DNA of 64,000 bases from Actinoalloteichus caeruleus DSM 43889 (lineage in GTDB: Bacteria; Actinomycetota; Actinomycetes; Mycobacteriales; Pseudonocardiaceae), in assembly GCF_000429185.2 (NCBI RefSeq), contig NZ_AUBJ02000001.1, positions 4,278,001 to 4,342,000 on the forward strand, written 5' to 3'. Within the stretch, counting starts at the first letter, position 1. Each line of letters opens with the position of its first letter. Shown here piece after piece: positions 8,578 through 18,861 of the stretch. The notes below the pieces were generated by a model. It searched no databases. It was not told the DNA's origin and worked only from the letters and a program-made list of their open reading frames with translations. A program made the position numbers and the translations under genes.

Positions 8578-9332
8578 TCACGCGTCCCGCTCGGCCTGGT
8601 CACCGTTGGACGAGCCCTCGTCAGCCACCGGGGTGGGGGTACCGGACGGGTCGTGGTCGGTCACGCCGACCAGCGGTGCCCGCAGCACCCGGTCCCCGAA
8701 CCGGTAGCCGCGACGCAGCACGGTGGTCACCGTCGGCTCGCTGACGTCGGGCGAGGTGTCGTGCTGCACCGCCTCGTGCACGGACGGGTCGAAGGGGTCG
8801 CCCTCCGCGCCGTACGGCTCCAGCCCGGCCTTGGTGAGCGTCTCCACGACCTTGTCGCCCACCGCCTTGAAGGGGCCGGTCAGGTCGCCGTGGGCCGCGG
8901 CCCGCTCCAGGTCGTCGAGCACGACCAGCAGGTCGGTCGCCAACGCGGCCTTGGCCGAGTTGATCGTGGCCTCCCTGTCGCGCTCGACCCGGCGCCGGTA
9001 GTTGGCGTACTCGGCGCTGAGCCGCTGGAGGTCGGCGGTCCGCTCGGCCAGCTGCTGTTCCAGCTCACTGGGGGCGGCGGCCTCGGTCTCCGCGACGGGC
9101 GCGTCCTCCGGGGCCGTCTCCACGGCGTCCGCCTCGATGACCACCGGCTCGTCCTCCTGAGGCGCCGACGGCTCCTCGGGGGACGGCTCGGCGCGGTGCC
9201 GGCCGCCGTTGCTCTCGGCGTCCGGGTCGCGCGCCTCGCCGGTCTCGGGGTCGATGCGGCGGCGGTCGCGGATCACGACCCTGGGCTGCTCGTCCCCGTT
9301 CTCACGATCGGGAAGTTCCTGCCCCTGCGCGC

Positions 9333-9336
<4 letters not shown>
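8578..9336 (-). CDS. grpE: nucleotide exchange factor GrpE
   Basis: A 252-residue GrpE that releases ADP from DnaK. The first 85 or so residues are acidic and low in complexity. A coiled coil ([19 protein letters not shown]) leads into the conserved core [22 protein letters not shown] and [20 protein letters not shown], and the beta-domain ends in [16 protein letters not shown]. The GTG start overlaps the dnaK stop by four bases (GTGA), indicating translational coupling within the operon. Confidence 0.97.
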
Positions 9337-11207
<1,871 letters not shown>

Positions 11208-11235
11208 CGAAGAACCTCCTGCTGCTCTGCTATGC

Positions 11236-11256
11236 GTTGAGTGGAACGGGCTCAAG
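11236..11256 (-). promoter_or_regulatory. HAIR operator 1 (HspR binding site) of dnaK operon
   Basis: GTTGAGT-N7-GCTCAAG matches the consensus CTTGAGT-N7-ACTCAAG at 12 of 14 positions. It lies 29 bases upstream of the dnaK start and is almost identical to the box upstream of clpB (39927-39947). Confidence 0.85.
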
Positions 11257-11290
11257 TCTGCGCTCACCCGGTCGACGGAGTCAACCAGGC

Positions 11291-11311
11291 CTTGAGCGTC
11301 CCGCGCTCAAT
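11291..11311 (-). promoter_or_regulatory. HAIR operator 2 of dnaK operon
   Basis: CTTGAGC-N7-GCTCAAT matches 11 of 14 HAIR positions. It lies 55 bases from box 1, about five helical turns, so HspR could bind both on one face of the DNA. Confidence 0.7.
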
Positions 11312-11897
11312 CTTTCTGCCACGCCCAACGTGATACCCGTCGCTCTTGTTCCCTGCTCCGGCGCCTTCTTTCGTTTTCCCTGGTCAGGGGCTCGGTAGTT
11401 GGCGCGGTGGCCGTGTGGGCCGCGTCGGGTGGCGCGGCGCCCCCGAGCGTTGGCGGGTCGCTGGCGCTGGCGCCTGGTCGGTTCCGCGCGGCCCGCGTGG
11501 CCGGGGGCGGGCTGGTGGCCGCGGTCGCTCGACCCGGGTGAGCGGCTCCGGCGGAGGTATCCGGGTCGATGCGCCCGGCGGGATCCGGTCGGGCGGGTGC
11601 CCCTTCTTCTCACTCTTTGGAAGATCTCGAACGGGCGATCAAGGTGACGGGAACGGTATTTACCCATCCATTACCCGATGCCGATCAAGGGCACCACCTC
11701 GGTGGTTGTGCGAGCGGTGTCACCGACATCACCGCAGGTAGGTAACGAACCGGCCAACTTTGTGCACTATTTCACGAAGATCACTTCCTGGCTTCGTCCC
11801 CCTGGTTACGGTCCCCATGTCGCCCAAAAGAGTGATGTCCCTTTCTCGCTCGAAGGCGTGAGGCACTGGGGGCTGGGGTGTGAAGGGAAGGACTTTC
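11312..11897. other. gene-poor region between dnaK and protease
   Basis: About 590 bases without a convincing gene. The part at 11400-11590 is extremely G-rich on the plus strand, and open frames on both strands there have arginine/glycine-rich translations typical of shadow frames. The last 300 bases are AT-richer and should hold the promoter of the protease gene; no clear -35/-10 pair stands out. Confidence 0.5.
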
Positions 11898-13985
11898 ATG
11901 ACCAAGGCGAGTCCCAGACGGGGACTGCTGACGGCGGTGCTCGCCGCCGGTCTGGTGGCCGCGGGGTCGGCCCTGGGCGCCACCACCGCCGCCGCGCAGG
12001 TGGAGGAGGAGCCGGCCGGCGAGACGCTGCTCGACGTCGCGGCCGAGGCGCTGCCCACCGAGATGCGGATCGCCGTCCAACGCGACCTCGGCGTCAACGC
12101 CGAGGTGTACGCGGAGCGAGCCACGGCGGCGGGGAACGCGTCCCTCGCCAGCGAGGACCTGGAGGCCGAACTCGGAGCCAGCTTCGGCGGGTCCTGGTTC
12201 GACAAGGACAGCAGGACCCTGCACGTCAACGTGACCGACGAGTCCGCCGCCGAGGTCGTCCGGGCGGCGGGCGCCCAGGCCCACGTCGGCGGACCGAGCA
12301 GGGAGCGGCTGGAAGCCGCCGGTGACCAACTGGCCTCCTGGGTGCGCGGGCTGCCCGAGGCCCAGCGCGACCTCGTGCGCGGGATCGCCGTGAGCAACCG
12401 CGAACGCGGCCTCGTCCTCACCGTGTCCGGTGAGGAGGGTGCCGGCGTCGCCTCGGGGCGACCCGACGTGGGCGTCGAGGTGAACGTCGAGAAGCAGGGT
12501 GGCCAGCCGAGGCTGGTCGACATCCGGGGCGGCGACGGCTACGTGGCCGGCCGGGACGGCGCGAGCCGACCCAGCGACCTGTACAACCTCTGCTCGTTCG
12601 GATTCGCCGCCTACGACTCCGCGCTGAACCCGCTCTTCCTCACGGCGGGCCACTGCCTGGCGCGGGAGGGTTTCGACTCCGTCTACCGCGAGCCCGCCGG
12701 GGGCCTCACCTTCCCGGTGGAGAAGATCGGCACCTTCCAGGAGGTGGCGTTCGGCAACGGGTCCGACGACTACGCGACCATCGCGCCGAGCGACGCGGTC
12801 TCGACCTCGGTCAACACCTGGGACGGCTCGGCGCGGGCGATCACCGGCGTCGTCGCCCCGCTGGAGGGCATGGAGGTCTGCAAGTCCGGTCGCACCACCG
12901 GCTTCACCTGCGGTGAGGTCACCGTGGCCGACACCAACTGGGAGTTCCCCGACGGCGGCGAGATCGTCAGCGTCGACGGCTTCGAGTTCAACGCCTGCGT
13001 CGAGGGCGGCGACAGCGGCGGCGCGATCGTCGCCGGCACCCTCGCGGTCGGCATGAGCTCGGCCGCGTACTACGACTACGACGAGAACGGCAACGAGACC
13101 TGCCACCCGCAGAGCTCCAGCCCCGAGTTCAGCGAACCACGGGCGCTGGCCGTCTCGCTGGTCAACGACGTGCTGCCCAAGCTCGACGACGTCAACGTGC
13201 TGACCGAGCTGGACGCGCCGGTGGTCACCTCGCCGGCGGACGGCGCCAGTGTGGGCGAGGCCCGCCCGACCATCACCGGGGAGGCGGCGCCGCACGCCAC
13301 CGTCTCGGTGAACCTGGCCGGATCGGACACCACCGTGACGGCGGACGCCGGGGGAGCCTGGTCCTTCCAGCCCGAGGGCGACCTCGGGTACGGCGAGTAC
13401 ACCGTGGCCGTGGCGCAGTCGCTGGCGGTGGGCGGGACCACCGTCAGGTCCGACGAGGGCACCTCCAGCTTCGTGGTCGCACCCGCCGCGCCCGTGATCA
13501 CCGAGCCCGCCGAGGGCTCGGAGACCGAGGAGCGGCGACCGGTGATCCGTGGGACCGCCGTCGCCGAGGCCACCGTGCGGGTGGCCGTCGACGAGCGGGA
13601 CGCCGTCGAGGTGACGGCCGACGCCGACGGGAACTGGCGGGTCGAACTCGACGCCGATCTCTCCCTGGGCGACCACACGGTGCGCGCCCTCCAGATCGTC
13701 GACGGCCTGGAGTCGGCTGAGGCGACCGTCTCCTTCCGCGTGCTCGGAGGCGGTGGCGAGAGCACCCCGCCGACCACCACCCCGCCTCCGTCCGGCGGTG
13801 GCACTGGCGGTGACGACGAGGACGGCGCGGGTAACGGTGGCGGTGGCGGCGGGGATGACCTGGCCGACACCGGTCTCGGTCTCCTGGTGCCGATGCTCGT
13901 CGTCGGCGGGGTCGCCCTCGCGGGAGGTACCGCGCTCGTGCTGAAGTTCCGTCGCCGTGGCGCCGAGGGCGGTGAGACGGCCTGA
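11898..13985 (+). CDS. secreted S1-family serine protease with Ig-like repeats and LAxTG-type wall anchor
   Basis: A 695-residue exported protease. There is a signal peptide (residues 1-33, ending ATTAAA), a pro-region of about 170 residues like that of streptogrisin/alpha-lytic proteases, and a trypsin-fold domain with catalytic His in LTAGHC, Asp in DDYATI and Ser in EGGDSGGAI. Two beta-sandwich repeats follow, each opening with a V-I/V-T-x-P-A-x-G pattern (VVTSPADGASV, VITEPAEGSET) and containing DAxGxW. A Thr/Pro then Gly/Asp-rich spacer leads to LADTG, a hydrophobic stretch and KFRRRG, the layout of a class E sortase substrate. ATG 11898 is chosen because AAGGGAAGGA lies just upstream. 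No sortase gene is in the window. Confidence 0.85.
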   Translation: MTKASPRRGLLTAVLAAGLVAAGSALGATTAAAQVEEEPAGETLLDVAAEALPTEMRIAVQRDLGVNAEVYAERATAAGNASLASEDLEAELGASFGGSWFDKDSRTLHVNVTDESAAEVVRAAGAQAHVGGPSRERLEAAGDQLASWVRGLPEAQRDLVRGIAVSNRERGLVLTVSGEEGAGVASGRPDVGVEVNVEKQGGQPRLVDIRGGDGYVAGRDGASRPSDLYNLCSFGFAAYDSALNPLFLTAGHCLAREGFDSVYREPAGGLTFPVEKIGTFQEVAFGNGSDDYATIAPSDAVSTSVNTWDGSARAITGVVAPLEGMEVCKSGRTTGFTCGEVTVADTNWEFPDGGEIVSVDGFEFNACVEGGDSGGAIVAGTLAVGMSSAAYYDYDENGNETCHPQSSSPEFSEPRALAVSLVNDVLPKLDDVNVLTELDAPVVTSPADGASVGEARPTITGEAAPHATVSVNLAGSDTTVTADAGGAWSFQPEGDLGYGEYTVAVAQSLAVGGTTVRSDEGTSSFVVAPAAPVITEPAEGSETEERRPVIRGTAVAEATVRVAVDERDAVEVTADADGNWRVELDADLSLGDHTVRALQIVDGLESAEATVSFRVLGGGGESTPPTTTPPPSGGGTGGDDEDGAGNGGGGGGDDLADTGLGLLVPMLVVGGVALAGGTALVLKFRRRGAEGGETA

Positions 13986-14043
13986 TCCGACGCTGACCCC
14001 GCCCGGCGCCTCCTGGAGGAACCGGACGGGGAACGTCCCTGGT

Positions 14044-14080
14044 GAGAGGGGGCGGCCGCACGACGCGGCCGCCCCCTCTC
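14044..14080 (+). terminator. strong terminator hairpin after protease gene
   Basis: GAGAGGGGGCGGCCGC and its perfect complement form a 16-bp stem with a five-base loop, 58 bases after the stop codon. There is no T-tract. Confidence 0.75.
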
Positions 14081-14135
14081 GTCGCGTCCGGGGTGGGCGG
14101 GGCGTCACCCCACCCACCCCGGGACCGGGAGGGGG

Positions 14136-14687
14136 TCAGGCCGGCGGGGTGGGCGGCGGGGAGGCCTCCCCGCCCTGGTCGGGCCGGAGGGCCGCCGGGT
14201 TCGGGGGCGGGTCGCCCGGGGTGGAGCCCGCCGTCGACTGCTGGCCGGCCGAGCCGCTGGAGCCCACCGCCCCCTGGTACGCCTCGGTCGCGGCGCGGAA
14301 GTAGGACAGCAGGCCCGCGCGCTGCTCCTCGGTGAGCGCGCCCACGGCTCGTCCGATGGGTTCCCTGGTCCTGCCGAGCAGCTCGACCAGGGGTGCCGGC
14401 AGTCGACCCGTGTGCCGGACCACCGTGCGGCGACGGTCCTCGGGATCGGTGGTGCGTTCCGCCAGCCCGGCCTCTACCAGGCGGTCCACGGCGCGGGTCG
14501 CGGCGCTCGGGGTGATCCGGAGTCTGGTGGCCAGCTCTCCCGAGGTCATCGGGCCGTCCAGGTCGAGCAGGTTGCTGGCCTGGTAGTCGGTGTGGCCCAG
14601 CCCGCTCATGTCCGCTGCCGCCAGGTGGAACCGGACGACGGCGGCCAGGTAGCGGCGGTAGATGGACGTCATCTCGTCAGGGGGCAT
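14136..14687 (-). CDS. MarR-family transcriptional regulator
   Basis: A winged-helix regulator of about 183 residues. The DNA-binding domain is clear: MTSGELATRLRITPSAATRAV for the helix-turn-helix and LVEAGLAERTTDPEDRRRTVV for the wing with the conserved D-x-R-R. The C-terminal 45 residues are a Gly/Pro/Ser-rich tail that extends beyond the fold. ATG 14687 is chosen (AAGGAT upstream); codons back to 14711 are possible but would overlap the operator palindrome. It is divergent from the SnoaL-like gene, and the perfect palindrome between them is its likely operator, so it probably represses itself and that gene. Confidence 0.85.
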   Translation of the reverse strand: MPPDEMTSIYRRYLAAVVRFHLAAADMSGLGHTDYQASNLLDLDGPMTSGELATRLRITPSAATRAVDRLVEAGLAERTTDPEDRRRTVVRHTGRLPAPLVELLGRTREPIGRAVGALTEEQRAGLLSYFRAATEAYQGAVGSSGSAGQQSTAGSTPGDPPPNPAALRPDQGGEASPPPTPPA

Positions 14688-14705
14688 CGCACCATCCTTG
14701 ATCGT

Positions 14706-14737
14706 GTGCAATAATTGAACGCAGTCAATTATTGCAC
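14706..14737. promoter_or_regulatory. perfect 13-bp inverted repeat, probable MarR operator
   Basis: GTGCAATAATTGA, a six-base spacer ACGCAG, then TCAATTATTGCAC. Both arms are exact. It is strikingly AT-rich for this genome and lies between the two divergent starts, where it would cover both promoters (TTGAAC at 14715 could be a -35 for the rightward gene). Confidence 0.85.
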
Positions 14738-14755
14738 GAAGTGAAGGAGGCTGTG

Positions 14756-15415
14756 GTGGTCGAGGTGCTGTCCCAGGAACGGGTCGAGACGAGCGATGCT
14801 GAGCCCCGCCGGACGCGCCGCCGGTTGTGGTGGGTGCTGGGCGGCCTCGGTGCTGTGCTGGCGCTCGGCGCGGGCGGTGGTTACCTCGCGCTGAAAGCCA
14901 CCAGTGATGTCGCGAACACGGGCGTGGCCGAGTGTTCCGAGGTCCCCGTCACCACCGGTCTCGGGCCGGAGGTCGTGGCCGAGGCGAGGGCGGGTGCCTG
15001 TGCGGCGGTCGCCGAGCTCGGCCGGGCGTGGGCGGAACATGACGCGGAGGCCTACGGCGCGGTGTTCACCGAGAACGCCACCTACACCACCTTCGCCGCC
15101 ACCCACTACGTCGGACGGGAGGACATCGTGCGCAGCCACGAGGCGCTCTTCGACGGCGTCCTCGCCGGCACCCGCCTGACGGACTCCTACCTCGGGTTGC
15201 AGGTCCTGACCGAGGACGTCGCGGTCCTCACCGCGCGCGGCGACACGTATGAGGGCGATGAGCCCGGCGAGCCGAGCAAGGTGCAGACCTACACCCTGCT
15301 CCGGGACGGGGGTGCCTGGCGGGTCGCGGCGTTCCAGAACACCCAGCGCCAGGAGGTCATGGAGCGGATCCAGTACCTGTGGATGCCCGAGACCCGGCCC
15401 GCCGCCGAGCGGTGA
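14756..15415 (+). CDS. membrane-anchored SnoaL/NTF2-like protein
   Basis: About 219 residues. A short basic cytoplasmic N-terminus (RRTRRR) is followed by one transmembrane helix (WWVLGGLGAVLALGAGGGYL) and an extracytoplasmic NTF2-like domain of the SgcJ/EcaC type, seen in AWAEHDAEAYGAVFTENATY, GREDIVRSHEALF and VQTYTLLRDGGAWRVAAFQNTQ. The domain often binds small hydrophobic ligands or acts as a minor oxidoreductase or isomerase; no catalytic role can be assigned. GTG 14756 is picked because GAAGGAGG sits five bases upstream; GTG 14753 and upstream codons are alternatives. Its operator palindrome suggests control by the divergent MarR protein. Confidence 0.75.
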   Translation: MVEVLSQERVETSDAEPRRTRRRLWWVLGGLGAVLALGAGGGYLALKATSDVANTGVAECSEVPVTTGLGPEVVAEARAGACAAVAELGRAWAEHDAEAYGAVFTENATYTTFAATHYVGREDIVRSHEALFDGVLAGTRLTDSYLGLQVLTEDVAVLTARGDTYEGDEPGEPSKVQTYTLLRDGGAWRVAAFQNTQRQEVMERIQYLWMPETRPAAER

Positions 15416-15720
15416 ACCACGAGCGGGCGATCGAGCGGCGGTTCTCCGGGGGTGTGCGGGTGGACACTGGCGCGGAGGACGCCGGTGTCCGAACAACGCT
15501 CCCCGTCCGCGAGGCGATCGCCCGGTGCGTGGGAAGCGGGTCGCGGTCCCGATGGTGTGCCGCCGCACGGGCCCGGTCCCGGCTGTCCCGCCGTGATGTT
15601 CACCCACAAGTGCCTGCTGGACCGGCCGTGCACTGGGTACTATCAGGGTGCCGTTCACGACAAGTTTGTGACGCACAGGGCGTCGAAACCGCGCGCACAC
15701 GGCAGTTGGGGGTGGTGGTC
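15416..15720. other. intergenic stretch before ATPase-RloB pair
   Basis: 305 bases with no gene. TACTAT at 15638-15643 could be the -10 of the ATPase gene, which would give a leader of about 75 bases. The open frame running through this region from upstream has a shadow-like composition. Confidence 0.4.
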
Positions 15721-17028
15721 GTGTTGTTGAGGTTCCGAGCCGCCAACCACAAGTCCTTCCGCGACGAGTTCGAGTTGTCGATGATCAGGGCGGGCAGCGC
15801 CGTCGGAGCGGGCTACGACGGCGACTGGGCCGATGTCACCCGGAGGGTCGCGGCGATCTACGGGGCCAACGCCTCGGGCAAGACCACCGTCCTCGACGCG
15901 CTTCACTTCGCCGTCACCGCCATTCGCCAGTCGAACGTCCACTGGGCGGAGCGCGACACCTTCCCCTACCACCCCTTCAAGCTGGACCAGGAGTCCGCGC
16001 GAAGTCCCTCCCGCTACGAGATGGACGTCGTTGTCGACGGAATTCGGCACACGTACGGGTTCCGGAGCAACGGTCGGGGAGTGGTGGAGGAATGGCTGTA
16101 CTCCTACCCGCGAGGGCGACGGCGGGTGCTGTTCGAGCGGGACGCCTCCAGTCGGACGCCCTATCGTTTCGGCAGGACCCTGAAGGGTGAGAACGCCACG
16201 ATATCCAAGGTGACGCGGGACAACGCGTTGTTCCTGTCCACTGCGGCCAGCTACCGCCACGAATGGTTGTCCACAGTGCGGGCCTCCATTCTGGGCAAGT
16301 TCGATTCGTTCTGGCGCGGGAACGGCGCGACCGACCGACGGTTGGCGGCGGTCAAGAGGATTCTCGAGGGGGACAACGCCGAGGATCGAGCGTCAGTGCT
16401 GCTGAGGGTCGCGGATGTCGGAATAACCGGCGTCACCGTGGAGCGAGCCGAGGTCGACGAGAAGTTCCTGGAACTCCTCCGGCACGTGCACGATTTCGTC
16501 CAGGCCGAGCACGGCGCCGGCGAGGCTGATTTCAACGACGTCCTCGAGGATGTCAGTCGGCGCCTCCGGTTCTCCCACGCCGGGGCTGCTCCCGACACCT
16601 CGGTCATGCTCGGTCTCGACGAGGAGAGCCACGGCACCATCACGTGGTTGACGATGGCACTGCCCGCCCTGGACGTCCTGCGGGCTGGCGGCGTCCTGGT
16701 CGTCGACGAGCTCGACAGCAGTCTGCACCCCGTCCTGACCGCCACCCTCGTTCGCATGTTCGAGGAGCCGGCCACCAACACCGCGGGTGCGCAACTCCTC
16801 TTCTCGTCCCACGATGTCTCGCTGCTCGGTAAGCTGACCAGGGGCCAGCTGGAACGGGACGAGGTGTGGTTCACCGAGAAGGATTCGTCCGGGGCCAGCC
16901 AGCTCTACTCGTTGGCCGAGTTCAGGACCCCCGAAGCGGGGAACGTCGAGAAGCGGTATCTGGAGGGGCGCTTTGGGGCGACGCCGATCGTGGACCTGGG
17001 CGAGTTGGTGGGAGCCACGAGCAAGTGA
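15721..17028 (+). CDS. AAA-family ATPase, RloA/AbiLi-like
   Basis: A 435-residue ABC/SMC-like ATPase of the AAA15/AAA21 group. It starts with the typical LLRFRAANHKSFRDEFELS, has Walker A GANASGKT at residues 48-55, the signature-like LGLDEESHGT near residue 300, Walker B VLVVDELDSSLHP near 325-335 and the switch SSHD near 361. Together with the following RloB gene it matches the ATPase plus TOPRIM-like nuclease pairs of abortive-infection systems (AbiL, and more distantly PARIS and Gabija). A role as a phage sensor that licenses the effector is inferred. The start is uncertain: GTG at 15712, 15715 or 15721 all fit. Confidence 0.8.
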   Translation: MLLRFRAANHKSFRDEFELSMIRAGSAVGAGYDGDWADVTRRVAAIYGANASGKTTVLDALHFAVTAIRQSNVHWAERDTFPYHPFKLDQESARSPSRYEMDVVVDGIRHTYGFRSNGRGVVEEWLYSYPRGRRRVLFERDASSRTPYRFGRTLKGENATISKVTRDNALFLSTAASYRHEWLSTVRASILGKFDSFWRGNGATDRRLAAVKRILEGDNAEDRASVLLRVADVGITGVTVERAEVDEKFLELLRHVHDFVQAEHGAGEADFNDVLEDVSRRLRFSHAGAAPDTSVMLGLDEESHGTITWLTMALPALDVLRAGGVLVVDELDSSLHPVLTATLVRMFEEPATNTAGAQLLFSSHDVSLLGKLTRGQLERDEVWFTEKDSSGASQLYSLAEFRTPEAGNVEKRYLEGRFGATPIVDLGELVGATSK

Positions 17029-17034
17029 GGCTGG

Positions 17035-17619
17035 GTGACCAGGCGAGGTACGGGTAGGGACTCCCTCTCGCGGTCCAGGGGAAACCGAAACGAGCGTCGG
17101 CGAATCCTGGTCGTCACCGAAGGAAAGGTAACGGAACCCACCTATTTGACCGAGTTGCGGCGGCGCCTCCGCGCGACGGGAGTGAGCGTCAGCGTCGTGC
17201 CTGGAAAGCACTCCGACCCATCCAGGGTCGTGGACACGGCGAGGACCCAGCGCGACAACGCGAAGCGCGCGGGGGAGGCCTTCGACAGCGTGTGGTGCGT
17301 CGTCGACGTGGACGACCACCGGGGGTTAGCCGATGCGATCAGGGACGCGAGTCGCGCCCGGTTGAAGGTCGCGGTAAGCAACCCCTGCTTCGAGATCTGG
17401 CTGTTGTGGCACTGCGAGGACCAGACGGGCGCGATCAGCTCCAAGGCGCTCCGGAAGCGGGTGGAGCGGTACCTCGACGGCAAACGCCTCCTCCCCACGT
17501 TCCCCTACGGTGCCTGGGGTGAAGCCTGTCGGAGAGCGGCGATGGACAACCCCGCCGTGCCTCCCGCGAACCCTGGCAGCGGAGTGGGCGAGCTGGTCAT
17601 CGAGATGTCCGGGACGTAG
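17035..17619 (+). CDS. RloB-family (TOPRIM-like) protein, probable defence effector
   Basis: A 194-residue RloB-domain protein. The family marks are all present: VVTEGKVTEPTYL at residues 26-38 with the TOPRIM-like glutamate, VVDVDDH near residue 90 providing the acidic metal site, and NPCFEIWLLWH near 116-126. RloB proteins are predicted metal-dependent nucleases and occur as partner of AAA ATPases in anti-phage modules (AbiLii is one). The gene begins six bases after the ATPase stop and is almost certainly co-transcribed. The GTG start has GAGG four bases upstream. It ends 117 bases before the 3' end of the tRNA-Gly gene, on the side where integrated elements normally sit. Confidence 0.8.
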   Translation: MTRRGTGRDSLSRSRGNRNERRRILVVTEGKVTEPTYLTELRRRLRATGVSVSVVPGKHSDPSRVVDTARTQRDNAKRAGEAFDSVWCVVDVDDHRGLADAIRDASRARLKVAVSNPCFEIWLLWHCEDQTGAISSKALRKRVERYLDGKRLLPTFPYGAWGEACRRAAMDNPAVPPANPGSGVGELVIEMSGT

Positions 17620-17682
17620 CCGGCGGAGTCGGGACGCACCGTCGGGAGGGGCGACCGGCGCGGGGCGGATCCCCTCGGCATG

Positions 17683-17729
17683 ACGAAGGCCCAGGTCTGG
17701 GGTGGACACCCTGTGACCTGGGCCTTCGT
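17683..17729. terminator. bidirectional terminator between rloB and tRNA-Gly
   Basis: ACGAAGGCCCAGGTC pairs perfectly with GACCTGGGCCTTCGT (15 bp) around a 17-base loop. It can end the ATPase-RloB transcript from the left and the tRNA transcript from the right. Confidence 0.7.
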
Positions 17730-17735
17730 GCTACG

Positions 17736-17806
17736 AGCGGATGACGGGAATCGAACCCGCGTTCTCAGCTTGGGAAGCTGATGTTCTACCATTGAACTAC
17801 ATCCGC
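17736..17806 (-). tRNA. tRNA-Gly (anticodon CCC)
   Basis: 71 bases, no encoded CCA. The acceptor stem GCGGATG/CATCCGC closes perfectly. The anticodon arm TCAGC-TTCCCAA-GCTGA gives anticodon CCC (reads GGG). The T-arm is GCGGG-TTCGATT-CCCGT with one wobble, and the D-loop contains the usual TTCAATGGTAGA. Confidence 0.95.
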
Positions 17807-17862
17807 AGTGGCTGTTGAAGCATACACGGTGCCCGCCGAGGCCTCCACCACCCCCCGCCAGT

Positions 17863-17868
17863 TAGGCT
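17863..17868 (+). promoter_or_regulatory. -10 element, leaderless promoter of dcd
   Basis: TAGGCT followed by six bases and the GTG start, the same arrangement as before the GroES-like gene. No Shine-Dalgarno sequence is visible. Confidence 0.5.
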
Positions 17869-17874
17869 GGCGCG

Positions 17875-18456
17875 GTGCTTCTGAGTGACCGTGACCTGCG
17901 CGAAGAGATCGGAGCCGGCCGGCTCGCGATCGATCCGTACGACGCCGAGCTGGTGCAGCCCTCCAGTGTGGACGTCCGGCTGGACCGGTTCTTCCGGGTC
18001 TTCGACAACAGCAAGTACACCCATATCGACCCCTCCCTCCAGCAGGACGAGCTCACCTCCCTCGTGGAGACCGAGGGCGACGACCCGTTCGTGCTGCACC
18101 CCGGCGAGTTCGTGCTGGGCTCGACCTTCGAGACGGTCAGCCTGCCCACGGACCTGGCGGGGCGGCTGGAGGGGAAGTCCTCGCTCGGCCGGCTGGGGCT
18201 GCTCACCCACTCCACGGCGGGCTTCATCGACCCGGGCTTCAGTGGGCACATCACCTTGGAGCTCTCGAACGTCGCGAACCTGCCGATCACCCTGTGGCCG
18301 GGCATGAAGATCGGGCAGCTCTGCCTCTTCCGGCTGTCCAGTGCGGCGGAGAATCCCTACGGCTCCTCGGCGGCCGGGTCCCGCTACCAGAACCAGCGGG
18401 GGCCCACGCCGTCCCGGGCGCACCTGAACTTCCGGCGGTTCGAGACCAGGCGCTGA
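17875..18456 (+). CDS. dcd: dCTP deaminase
   Basis: Converts dCTP to dUTP (or directly to dUMP in the bifunctional actinobacterial form) for thymidylate synthesis. It is 193 residues, the usual length. The protein starts [12 protein letters not shown] and carries the family block [11 protein letters not shown], the active-site region [20 protein letters not shown] and [14 protein letters not shown], and a C-terminal [16 protein letters not shown] 17875 is supported by the family N-terminus. In M. tuberculosis dcd (Rv0321) lies in the same broad region as this cluster. Confidence 0.96.
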   Translation: MLLSDRDLREEIGAGRLAIDPYDAELVQPSSVDVRLDRFFRVFDNSKYTHIDPSLQQDELTSLVETEGDDPFVLHPGEFVLGSTFETVSLPTDLAGRLEGKSSLGRLGLLTHSTAGFIDPGFSGHITLELSNVANLPITLWPGMKIGQLCLFRLSSAAENPYGSSAAGSRYQNQRGPTPSRAHLNFRRFETRR

Positions 18457-18861
18457 GGCCCGGGCCGATCGGGCCGTTCGGTGGGCGGCGGTCGCGTGGA
18501 CCGGGCCGAGGACTGATCCGCATGCCCTGGAGCACCACGATGGGCGAGTGCGCGTACGGTCAGCGGCCCCAGAGCGAACGTGGCCAGGATGCGTGCGAGG
18601 GGTCGTGAAGCCGAGATCCTCGCCCCGACCTGGGCTCCGTCCTTTCACGTCCCTGGTGATTTTCGTGCCGCGCCCCCCAGTCGAGGCGGCGCCGCGTAGC
18701 CGCATCAGTACCTAACGGGACCATAAAGCTTCGGCGGACCGGCCGTTCAGGTACGTCGGGACGCGCTAGACCAGTCACTGGCGCGGACCGGGGAGCAGCT
18801 GATGTGGGTGTGCTGCCGGTCCTGGGAAGGTCGCGCACCAGGGACCAAGGGGAGTGCGGTG
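18457..18861. other. intergenic region downstream of dcd
   Basis: About 400 bases without a recognisable gene, repeat or strong hairpin. A short AT-richer patch near 18708-18735 (TACCTAACGGGACCATAAAGC) could hold promoter elements for the following lipoprotein gene. Confidence 0.4.

Noticed and set aside
11281-11667. Minus-strand frame of 128 codons between dnaK and the protease
   Set aside because: It is Arg-rich without domain features, lies across the HAIR boxes and has shadow-like composition.
14136-14711. MarR start at 14711
   Set aside because: It would place the start codon inside the palindromic operator; ATG 14687 has a better upstream sequence.
15721-17619. Assignment as the PARIS (AriA-AriB) system
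   Set aside because: The second gene has RloB motifs, not those of DUF4435, so an AbiL-like assignment fits better.
15416-17806. Calling the tRNA-adjacent region a genomic island
   Set aside because: No integrase, transposase or second copy of the tRNA 3' end (attachment site) was seen; only position and gene type suggest it.
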